From positions 10,805,395 to 10,869,394 of the forward strand of contig OX419336.1 of assembly GCA_948470475.1 (NCBI GenBank): 64,000 bases of DNA, written 5' to 3'. Source of the DNA: Galaxea fascicularis (lineage: Eukaryota; Cnidaria; Anthozoa; Scleractinia; Euphylliidae). The position numbers were made by a program, and so were the translations under genes. This document shows positions 1 through 5,621 of this stretch, piece by piece (positions within the stretch are counted from its first letter, which is position 1; every line of letters begins with the position of its first letter). Under the pieces are notes generated by a model. It saw nothing but the letters and a program-made list of their open reading frames with translations. It did no database searches and had not been told where the DNA came from.

Positions 1-270
1 GAAAGCGTGAATGGGGCACGTGTACTGGACCGGTCGGGACGGAGAGGGAGGAATACCACCGGGATATTCGCCAGGTCCTAAGGGCGCGTCTCCTTCCTCT
101 AGCACCTCGGTCTGGTAGTCCGGTAGCGGTTCCAACAATTCCTTCATGGTAGCATCATCGATGGCTTCCAACTGAGTTTGTCCTTCCAACTCCAACGCAC
201 ACTCCTCGGCCGCTCGTCTGACAATGTCCACACCTTCCATCTTTCGTCTTCTTCTTCTTCTTCGTGCCAT
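1..270 (-). CDS. Arginine-rich N-terminal ORF, cut by window edge
   Basis: Reading the minus strand from the ATG at 268-270, 90 codons stay open to the first base, so the gene continues outside the window. The protein begins with a run of seven arginines at residues 3-9 and a lysine, then an acidic, glutamate-rich helical stretch (about residues 20-60), then a proline/glycine-rich segment, with a Cys and a His near the edge. A TATA box lies 35 bp upstream. The gene is divergent from the SLOG-like gene that starts at 429. Very basic N-termini are known from core or DNA-condensing proteins of compact DNA viruses, but nothing here identifies the family. The open frame, TATA box and start are observed; any viral role is inference. 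Confidence 0.55.
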   Translation of the reverse strand, partial: MARRRRRRRKMEGVDIVRRAAEECALELEGQTQLEAIDDATMKELLEPLPDYQTEVLEEGDAPLGPGEYPGGIPPSPSRPVQYTCPIHAF

Positions 271-304
271 GCGAGTGTGATCCAGGTGTCTCTGGTGCAG
301 CGAA

Positions 305-311
305 TTTTATA
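305..311 (-). promoter_or_regulatory. TATA box for the minus-strand arginine-rich ORF
   Basis: TATAAAA on the minus strand, 35 bp upstream of the ATG at 270. With the plus-strand promoter at 356-390 it forms a compact divergent promoter of about 160 bp. Confidence 0.5.
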
Positions 312-355
312 CCCACCCAACGGATCGAAACCCACCAATCACGACGCTCTACGTC

Positions 356-390
356 GGACCAATCACAGACCTCTCTCGCCTCCTACATAA
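356..390 (+). promoter_or_regulatory. CCAAT box plus TATA-like promoter of SLOG-like gene 1
   Basis: GGACCAATCA at 356-365 is followed 28 bp later (start to start) by the TATA-like TACATAAG near 384. The same GGACCAATCA, spaced 26 bp from a TATATAAA, recurs in front of SLOG-like gene 2, so the arrangement looks functional rather than random. Confidence 0.5.
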
Positions 391-428
391 GAACCTTTCT
401 CTCCCACAACAGATCTCATTTCATCATC

Positions 429-1145
429 ATGACCGTTCAAATCATCACGGGAGGATGCAAGGGTACGGATGCGGCCGCCATGTATTGGGCCGATCGCTAC
501 CACATACCTTTCCGTTGCATCCTACCTTCTTTTCACAGCATGCAGTACGATTTGCGAGACGATCCGTTCGCACCCTGGCACATTGGTATGGGTGTGCCGA
601 CGGGCATCCACCTCTTCCGACGACGCGAGCATGTCAACGACACTCTGTTTTCCGTCCTTCTTCCTTTGACAGACCACCAATCGTTGAGGGATCGTTTTGA
701 AGTGGCAAACGAAGTAGATGTCGAGGCAGCCGCAGCCTGTCGCGAGTTGAACACCAATTTCGACCAATACTACATCTCCTCTCGCAGGTACCTACAGAGA
801 GACCATACCATCGCCGCTGCCTGCGACCGCGTGTTGGCTTTCGATTATTTGACACCGGACGACGAGGGGGAGACGTCCTTCGTGCGCGGCGGAACGGGAT
901 GGACGGTACGATTGGCGCAAAGGTTGTACAAACCCGTACACCTGTACGACTTGACGAATGAACGGTGGTTGTGGTACGATTACGACCAGGGACGTTTCGT
1001 ACCCGCTCCTGCCACACCTAAATTGGAGGGTAAATGCGCCATCGTGGGTGATCGGCACGTCGACCCCTCCCACAACGCCTACGATGTGATCCACGATCTC
1101 TTTTACCTGCATCAACACAGACAACGACTTTCATTGGCTACCTGA
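429..1145 (+). CDS. SLOG/Rossmann-like nucleotide-binding protein 1
   Basis: A 238-residue protein. The start is the ATG at 429, about 40 bp downstream of the TATA-like box; an in-frame extension back to 264 lacks a start with such support. Near the N-terminus is IITGGCKGTDAAAMYW, the glycine-rich loop typical of SLOG-superfamily domains (the DprA, LOG and molybdenum-carrier-like fold), which bind nucleotides or nucleotide-derived ligands. In the C-terminal half a GGTGWTV motif is followed by KPVHLYDL and a Trp-rich strand, matching the second glycine loop of this fold. The next gene has the same layout, so the two are paralogues. No membrane segments or signal peptide are seen. The fold call rests on motifs only. 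Substrate and role are unknown. The surrounding compact gene block suggests it belongs to a mobile or viral unit rather than the host. Confidence 0.6.
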   Translation: MTVQIITGGCKGTDAAAMYWADRYHIPFRCILPSFHSMQYDLRDDPFAPWHIGMGVPTGIHLFRRREHVNDTLFSVLLPLTDHQSLRDRFEVANEVDVEAAAACRELNTNFDQYYISSRRYLQRDHTIAAACDRVLAFDYLTPDDEGETSFVRGGTGWTVRLAQRLYKPVHLYDLTNERWLWYDYDQGRFVPAPATPKLEGKCAIVGDRHVDPSHNAYDVIHDLFYLHQHRQRLSLAT

Positions 1146-1146
1146 C

Positions 1147-1180
1147 GGACCAATCAAACGACTTTCCCTCTGTATATAAA
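1147..1180 (+). promoter_or_regulatory. CCAAT-TATA promoter of SLOG-like gene 2
   Basis: GGACCAATCA at 1147-1156 directly follows the stop codon of the previous gene, and TATATAAA lies at 1173-1180, 36 bp before the ATG at 1216. Motifs and spacing match the promoter at 356-390. Confidence 0.6.
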
Positions 1181-1215
1181 GAACTCCTCTTCTCGAACAT
1201 TTTCCATTTCTCAAG

Positions 1216-1890
1216 ATGTCTACGTGTGTGATAACTGGAGGTGATATGGGTGTTTGTGCCGGAGTGATTTTCCTGTGCAAGCAATTGGGGGTTCCTTGCG
1301 CTTTCTTCTTACCTCACGATGACGAAAGAGGTGATGAAACCAAGTTACAAGTAGGGTTTGCACCCATCCTAGGACATCCTCATTTAGTCATACCAGGCAA
1401 GTATCCCGTGACGGACGGAGTGATGTTGGAGGGGGATGAACTCAAGCATAGCCGTGTGGTGTGCATGAATGAGCATCACGACGAAACTATCACCACGACC
1501 TGTCGAGCCTTGTGTCCCGATTACGATCAATTCAGACCCTCTCTACGTTACCTGTTGATACGTGACGTGGACATGGTGGTCCAATCCGATGCCGTGTACC
1601 TCATTGGCGATTTGATTCGCCCCTCACACTCCAGCAATGAACAAATGGGAGGCCCGGGTTGGATCCAGCACGTGACCATTCTCAAGCACAAACCTCTCTA
1701 TTTCTTTGACTTGTCCACAAACACTTGGCTCACTTTTGATTACACCGGGCTACAGTTCAGACCTCATTTCGGAGCTCTGCCTTCTCTGCGAAATCACCAT
1801 TGTTTGATAGCTGGGACCAGACGTTTGACGAGAAACGAGCCTGTCTTTTTCGACATTTTACCTGTCTTATCACTCACGGCTAGAGCATGA
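1216..1890 (+). CDS. SLOG/Rossmann-like nucleotide-binding protein 2
   Basis: A 224-residue paralogue of the preceding gene. It opens with VITGGDMGVCAGVIFL, the same glycine-rich loop after the first strand. Later it has GGPGWIQ followed by KPLYFFDLS and WLTFDY, aligning with GGTGWTV and KPVHLYDL of gene 1. The ligand-binding second loop (a Pro replaces the Thr) differs, so the two may recognise different ligands. It has its own TATA box. The stop codon overlaps the start of the next ORF as ATGA, which suggests coupled expression. Family membership in the SLOG superfamily is inferred from motifs. Such proteins act as nucleotide-signal sensors or base/nucleotide hydrolases elsewhere; nothing here says which applies. 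Confidence 0.6.
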   Translation: MSTCVITGGDMGVCAGVIFLCKQLGVPCAFFLPHDDERGDETKLQVGFAPILGHPHLVIPGKYPVTDGVMLEGDELKHSRVVCMNEHHDETITTTCRALCPDYDQFRPSLRYLLIRDVDMVVQSDAVYLIGDLIRPSHSSNEQMGGPGWIQHVTILKHKPLYFFDLSTNTWLTFDYTGLQFRPHFGALPSLRNHHCLIAGTRRLTRNEPVFFDILPVLSLTARA

Positions 1891-2499
1891 TCGGAGCCTC
1901 TGATTTGGAACGCGTGTGTCTGGTGATCGACTTGGAGGGATTTCACGTCAGCGCTTCGCGCGGAAACCCTAAACAGTTTCTCGTGCGAGAAATGGGATGG
2001 TGCGCCTGGCCCGGTCATGCCCACGATGTGGGGTCGTACCGATATTTCAACCTCAGAGAGTTTCGTACCTTACTTCTCAAGGATCAAAAGACGTGTCGCT
2101 ATGTCAGCAAACACATTCACGGTCTACCCTATCGTCCCACCCCCGAGGAACAAGCCCGACCTCCTTGGCAACTCCACGAAGACCTTCGTAACCTTTACAA
2201 CCTTCACAGAACCCCCGAGAGACCGTTGGTGGCTTACAAGGGTGGACACGTAGAAAAAAAACCTGTTGGACAAGATGGGGATACCCTGCGTCGACTTGGA
2301 AGTCTGGGGATGTCCGAAATTCGAAAGCCTGAACCGTTTAACCACCGTGGGAGGTTGCGGACATCATGCCGACCCTCTACGCCATCACTGCCTACAAGTG
2401 GAGACTTATCATTTCGTGCAATGGATACGGCGAACATTGCATTTGCCCAGAGACATTAATTTTGTCAATCTAGAACGCCCTTTACGTCTGGCATTTTAA
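1887..2499 (+). pseudogene. Exonuclease-like (DEDD/RNase H-fold type) ORF with one frameshift
   Basis: The ATG at 1887 overlaps the stop of the previous gene (ATGA). The first part reads LVIDLEGFHV, a hydrophobic strand with a D-x-E pair as in the first motif of DEDD 3'-5' exonucleases, then REMGWC. A KGGHVEK segment and, in another frame, VDLEVWGCPKFESL and a Cys/His cluster before VETYHFVQWI follow. The reading frame changes by one base in a run of eight A residues at about 2250-2260: the first frame runs on to 2459 with unrelated sequence, while the recognisable second half is read in the +1 frame and ends at 2499. The DxE and CxH features also recall the Maelstrom-type RNase H fold. Whether the indel is an assembly error, an inactivating mutation or recoding cannot be told from sequence alone. 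Function is inferred from motifs only. Confidence 0.5.
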
Positions 2500-3116
2500 T
2501 CAGCTGTACATTCGGTTTTTTCACAGATTTTTTGTAAAATAAAAGCTGCATGCAACAAGTCATGCATTGACAACAATGTTTGTGCAGCCTCTTTCTTGGC
2601 TCGACTGCGTCGCAAAGCCGTTCGTTTACGTTCGAGTTTTTCCTCGTACTTCGCGGGATCCTTTTCTTTCAAGTCTTCCCTTTTCTGTCTCGCCCGTACG
2701 TTACGGTTGGTTTTGCGCCGTTCCAATCGAACGGGGTCCGTTCTCAATTTACTCTCATAATTCGCCGCGTAAACTCTTCTCTTCTGTCGCGCCTTCTCGT
2801 TCTGCCTGTACCTCACTTGCCCCGCACGCTTCCTTTCTCTCCAGGCCTGGTATCGACCTTCTCTCTTCAATTTTTCCACGTACGTGATCTGGTATCCCCT
2901 TTGTCGAGTCTGCAGAATCGCTCTCTCTTCGTCCGTCATGGCCGCCATTTTCAGTTTCTTACGAGCATAGTCCTTCTGGTAATGTTTTCTCTTACATTCT
3001 CTCGTTCTCTCCATTTTCTGCTCGTACTTTTCCGGTTCCTCTTCCTTCATCTTCTCCATTCGTTTTTTGGTCAAGGCATATCGTCTTCGTCCCTCTTGTT
3101 TCTTCAGATCGTCCAT
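2496..3116 (-). CDS. Highly basic coiled-coil protein with internal repeats
   Basis: A 206-residue protein, unusually rich in Lys, Arg and Glu and predicted to be almost wholly helical. Two parts resemble each other: EEPEKYEQKMERTRECKRK near residue 30 and KDPAKYEEKLERKR near residue 155, with another Asp-Pro-started Arg/Lys segment between, suggesting about 60-residue internal repeats. The last 30 residues are hydrophobic (LLSMHDLLHAAFILQ) and contain the Cys-containing tail. A palindromic TATA and a CRE-like site lie upstream. The protein could bind nucleic acid or pack it, but I recognise no family. The plus-strand ORFs in the same interval are shadows. Confidence 0.55.
   Translation of the reverse strand: MDDLKKQEGRRRYALTKKRMEKMKEEEPEKYEQKMERTRECKRKHYQKDYARKKLKMAAMTDEERAILQTRQRGYQITYVEKLKREGRYQAWRERKRAGQVRYRQNEKARQKRRVYAANYESKLRTDPVRLERRKTNRNVRARQKREDLKEKDPAKYEEKLERKRTALRRSRAKKEAAQTLLSMHDLLHAAFILQKICEKTECTAD
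2538..2543 (+). terminator. Poly(A) signal for the plus-strand SLOG/exonuclease unit
   Basis: AATAAA about 40 bp after the stop at 2499. It lies inside the 3' end of the convergent minus-strand gene, so the two transcription units overlap tail to tail, as is usual in compact viral genomes. Confidence 0.5.
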
Positions 3117-3153
3117 ATTTCACTCATTTCTCCCACCGATCCTGCGGCTTTCC

Positions 3154-3180
3154 TTATATAAGGCTTCTCATTTGACGTCA
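3154..3180 (-). promoter_or_regulatory. TATA box and CRE-like site of the basic coiled-coil gene
   Basis: TTATATAA at 3154-3161 lies about 40 bp upstream of the minus-strand ATG at 3116. The palindrome TGACGTCA (CREB/ATF consensus) at 3173-3180 lies just beyond it. Host CREB/ATF control is an inference from the site. Confidence 0.5.
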
Positions 3181-3263
3181 CATTGCCATACCAACCCTCG
3201 TTTCATATGTTAGGGGGATACCCCCCACCCCCCATTCTCAGTCTCCATAGCAACGTGACTTCC

Positions 3264-3271
3264 ATATAAAA
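3264..3271 (+). promoter_or_regulatory. TATA box of the F-box-like gene
   Basis: ATATAAAA lies 65 bp before the ATG at 3336. Together with the minus-strand TATA at 3154-3161 it defines a divergent promoter of about 220 bp. Confidence 0.5.
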
Positions 3272-3335
3272 CCCACACGCGTTGTGTCGGTTCATTTTCA
3301 TGTGAGTGCACGTCTCAACCTAACGTGAAACAATC

Positions 3336-3691
3336 ATGCTCTCTCTAGTGATTTTGTTCTTGGCCTGTGTGGGAGACGGTTTCCATCTACCGCCCGCAGA
3401 ATGCACGCGCTCCAAACGCCCGGCCCTCTGCTGTTCCCTGGAAAAGCCGACCCGTTCCAAAAAAGTCAAACGGCGACGACGACGTTTCATCACCCCTCGT
3501 CGCCTCGCCTTCCTGTACGGCAGTGAGTTCTGGTGCGGCTTGCCCGACTTGGTGAGGGACCGCATCGTGCGTTACGTCGACATAGCCGAACATCGCGACA
3601 AGATGCAAGCCGTCTGCCGAGAGATTTACAGTCTGCCCATCTGTCCGCGGTATGGTTTCGCCATTCTCACGGAACGGCAGCTAGGACGACG
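3336..3691 (+). CDS. F-box-like gene, constant first exon
   Basis: The exon encodes 118 residues plus two bases. Residues 1-13 are hydrophobic (LSLVILFLACVG). Residues 39-50 are a strong Lys/Arg cluster resembling a nuclear localisation signal. Residues 67-105 read WCGLPDLVRDRIVRYV then DIAEHRDKMQAVCREIYSLP, which fits the F-box pattern: LP, hydrophobic I/V positions, Y, D, a VC pair, and a final LP. F-boxes bind SKP1 in SCF ubiquitin ligases, and the C-terminal part of such proteins selects the substrate. The exon ends GGA CGA CG before GTGAGT, a near-consensus donor at 3692. Unspliced, the frame reads one more codon to a TGA. The seven downstream modules all fit this phase. The F-box call is by eye. 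SCF recruitment and target choice by the tails are inference. Confidence 0.55.
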
Positions 3692-3768
3692 GTGAGTGTC
3701 CTTCGTTTTTTCAATTTTCTTCTCATGCCATTTTCATTTTTTTTCTTTCACAACACCCTTCTCCATAG

Positions 3769-3919
3769 TTTTCCCGATCGGGTTTGGTTCCTTCCGCGGG
3801 ATCCGGACTGGATACGATGCGATCGATGCATTCATTTCCAGTATCCTCATCTTCCTGGGGTCACTCACTTCCACTTGCTTCCATGGATAGCTGTCACCTC
3901 CCACTATCGCAGGGATTAG
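3769..3919 (+). CDS. Alternative C-terminal module A
   Basis: The acceptor CTCCATAG ends at 3768. The first base T completes the codon left open by the constant exon, then 49 residues follow to a TAG at 3917. The centre carries IRCDRCIHF, a CxxC, followed by several His. AG|GTCAGT, a good donor, directly follows the stop codon. Confidence 0.5.
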
Positions 3920-3966
3920 AGGTCAGTCACTTCGTTTCATTTTTTTCACAACACCCTTCTCCACAG

Positions 3967-4114
3967 TTTTCCCCATCGGGATTGGTCCATTCCATGGAAT
4001 CCAGACTCGATACGATGCGGTCGATGCACCCAATACGAGTATCCTGATCTTCCCGGGGCCATTCACTTCCACCTGGGTCGATGGATCACTCTCACCCCCT
4101 TTCACAGGCATTAG
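3967..4114 (+). CDS. Alternative C-terminal module B (tandem copy of A)
   Basis: The acceptor CTCCACAG ends at 3966. The module has the same phase as A, 48 residues, and a TAG at 4112 again followed by AG|GTCAGT. IRCGRCTQY aligns with IRCDRCIHF of module A, and the preceding intron tail CACAACACCCTTCTCCA is shared. A and B are therefore a 198 bp tandem exon-plus-intron duplication that has diverged at protein level. Confidence 0.5.
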
Positions 4115-4153
4115 AGGTCAGTCATGACAACTTCTGAACATTTTTCTTTTCAG

Positions 4154-4283
4154 ACCCTCTCGCTCAGTGAATTCCGTCCCGTGCGCCTACTGTTCTTTCC
4201 ACTCGATGTTCTGCATGGGTGTCATTTACCATTCTTTTCATCGAGTGTATCTCCGTCGATTCCCGGGTGGACTGAGGGTCTGA
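4154..4283 (+). CDS. Alternative C-terminal module C
   Basis: The acceptor CTTTTCAG ends at 4153. The phase is compatible with the constant exon, and 42 residues run to a TGA at 4281. It contains VPCAYCSFH, a CxxC followed by a His, then further Cys and His. GG|GTGAGC, a donor-like sequence, directly follows the stop. Confidence 0.45.
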
Positions 4284-4429
4284 GGGTGAGCCGTTTTTCT
4301 TTCGTTCAGGGAGTGGCAGGGGATCCTTCATTGGTGGTGCTCGTACTGCTTCACCATACGACTCAACCCCGCCCACGCCTATCATCCCATCGATTGACAT
4401 ACACTTCCTTCTCTGTCTTTTTCTCCCAG

Positions 4430-4520
4430 ATTCATTTGGTGTCCTCATTGTCGCCGTCATACCTTCGCCCTGATGTCGTGTCTCTCTTTTCACCCCACAT
4501 CTTACGCGTCTGTCCCCTGA
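4430..4520 (+). CDS. Alternative C-terminal module D
   Basis: The acceptor TTCTCCCAG ends at 4429. The module is in the common phase and has 29 residues to the TGA at 4518. It starts FIWCPHCRRHTF, a CxxCxxxH. It is the shortest module, and its 3' end overlaps the next module-like frame. Confidence 0.4.
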
Positions 4521-4648
4521 AACACTCCACTCCCGACTGGCACGATGACGAACACTTTTTCTGTCCACTTTGTTCGGGATCCATTTACTGCATCCAGCAT
4601 CACATAGACCCCACCGGTCGTCATTTTCAATGCTCCTTCTATCGCTGA
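4507..4648 (+). pseudogene. Module-like segment without an AG acceptor
   Basis: The frame ending at the TGA 4646-4648 contains WHDDEHFFCPLC followed by GSIYCIQHH and a further Cys. It aligns with the tails of modules E and F. Its phase would fit the constant exon from base 4507, but the preceding bases read CTTACG and provide no AG. It is probably a silent or decayed module. Confidence 0.35.
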
Positions 4649-4667
4649 TTCAGTGTCACCTTTGCAG

Positions 4668-4851
4668 TGCCGTCTGTCCTGTCTACAAACTGGAAGATTA
4701 CATTGATCCAGAGGAATTCGGTGGATTCGTTTGGTGTCAACGATGCACCGAGCCTTCCTTCTTTTGGTTTCATCCCGTCCTCAGACGCTGCTATTGTCCA
4801 TCTTGCCGGCAGAACCCCCCACCAGCAGTCATGTGCGACCTTCCCTTTTGA
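4668..4851 (+). CDS. Alternative C-terminal module E
   Basis: The acceptor CCTTTGCAG ends at 4667. After one base, 60 residues run to a TGA at 4849. Cys pairs: AVC near the start, FVWCQRC in the middle and CYCPSC near the end, giving a probable two-site or interleaved zinc-binding domain. The closest relative in the cassette is module F. Confidence 0.5.
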
Positions 4852-4880
4852 AATAATTCCGCATCTCCTTACCTTCACAG

Positions 4881-5049
4881 TGCCATCTGCAGTAACTGTC
4901 ACGATGACGATTCCTTTGCGGGAGAGGAGTTCCAGGACTATGCTTGGTGTCGACGATGCACGGGCTCTCACCACTGCATACATCACTCCCTCTCCGACAT
5001 ACGCTGCCATTGCCCATCTTGCAGTCTAAACCCGTTCCTCAGAGGGTGA
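4881..5049 (+). CDS. Alternative C-terminal module F
   Basis: The acceptor ACCTTCACAG ends at 4880. It is in the same phase, with 55 residues to the TGA at 5047. AICSNCHDDD, AWCRRCTG and IRCHCPSC line up with the Cys positions of module E, while the spacer between the first two pairs differs, the pattern expected of diversified binding surfaces. Confidence 0.5.
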
Positions 5050-5077
5050 TGACCGTCTTCTTCTCCTTTTTCAACAG

Positions 5078-5222
5078 ATGGTGGATACATCCTCTACCCA
5101 ACAGTGTTCACTGTCTGTATTGCAGCCAACGGAGACCCTTCCCGGGATTTCATTGGCACAGCCTACGTTGGGTGTCCCTACCACGAGAGTTCGGAAATCC
5201 AGTCCACCTGGAAGAACCCTAA
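5078..5222 (+). CDS. Alternative C-terminal module G (last)
   Basis: The acceptor TTTTTCAACAG ends at 5077. It is in the same phase, with 47 residues to the TAA at 5220. Contains VHCLYCSQRR (CxxC) and FHWH. It is the only module with a poly(A) signal close behind it, so it is the default terminal exon if all upstream modules are skipped. Confidence 0.5.
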
Positions 5223-5365
5223 CCCTACGGGATTGCACGTGATGCGGCCGTGCTGCAGTGACAAACTTTTTGACATCGAACATTGAACTGTGGTTTTGTT
5301 TTTCCTGTTTGCCTTGTTGTTCACCACTTTTTTCCAAAAACAATCAAGGAGCTGCTGTCATTGTA

Positions 5366-5371
5366 AATAAA
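5366..5371 (+). terminator. Shared poly(A) signal of the F-box-like gene
   Basis: AATAAA about 145 bp after the stop of module G, followed by a T-rich stretch. I found no other clear AATAAA between 3336 and this point, so every isoform probably uses it. Confidence 0.55.
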
Positions 5372-5621
5372 AATTTCTCATTTTTTCACTTTCTGTTTTT
5401 TCATTCATTTTCCGGGGGTTTTCTCCTTATTTGGGAGGGTCGGCCATCTTGAATAGAGCCGGAAGTCATTTTTTCTGATATAAAGCTCACCTCTCCTAAT
5501 TAGCATAAATCAGCCATTTTGAATAAATTAGCAACTCGCAACCTGATTGGTCAAATCGTACCACGTGGTACAAAATACTCGATTCTGATTGGTTAGGTGC
5601 CCTATAAGCGACCTATACTAC
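5372..5621. other. Boundary stretch between the GC-rich block and the GPCR
   Basis: No gene is seen. It holds two related direct motifs (GGCCATCTTGAATAGA and AGCCATTTTGAATAAA), two inverted CCAAT boxes (ATTGGT) and a perfect 14-base palindrome at 5558-5571. Base composition falls to that of the host here. Confidence 0.4.
5558..5571. promoter_or_regulatory. Perfect palindrome with central E-box
   Basis: GTACCACGTGGTAC, a self-complementary 14-mer centred on CACGTG, a binding site type for bHLH-leucine-zipper factors. Two ATTGGT motifs flank it. A regulatory role is inference. Confidence 0.35.

Noticed and set aside
264..428. In-frame upstream extension of SLOG-like gene 1
   Set aside because: It would cross the CCAAT and TATA-like elements, and the recognisable domain begins right after the ATG at 429.
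634..1124. Minus-strand ORFs of 127 and 110 codons across SLOG-like gene 1
   Set aside because: No promoter, start context or motif. They are antisense shadows of the recognised domain.
2580..3161. 193-codon plus-strand ORF opposite the basic coiled-coil gene
   Set aside because: It is the complement of Lys/Arg/Glu-rich codons, which gives a Phe/Leu/Ser-rich shadow. The minus-strand gene has the TATA box and ordered helical repeats.
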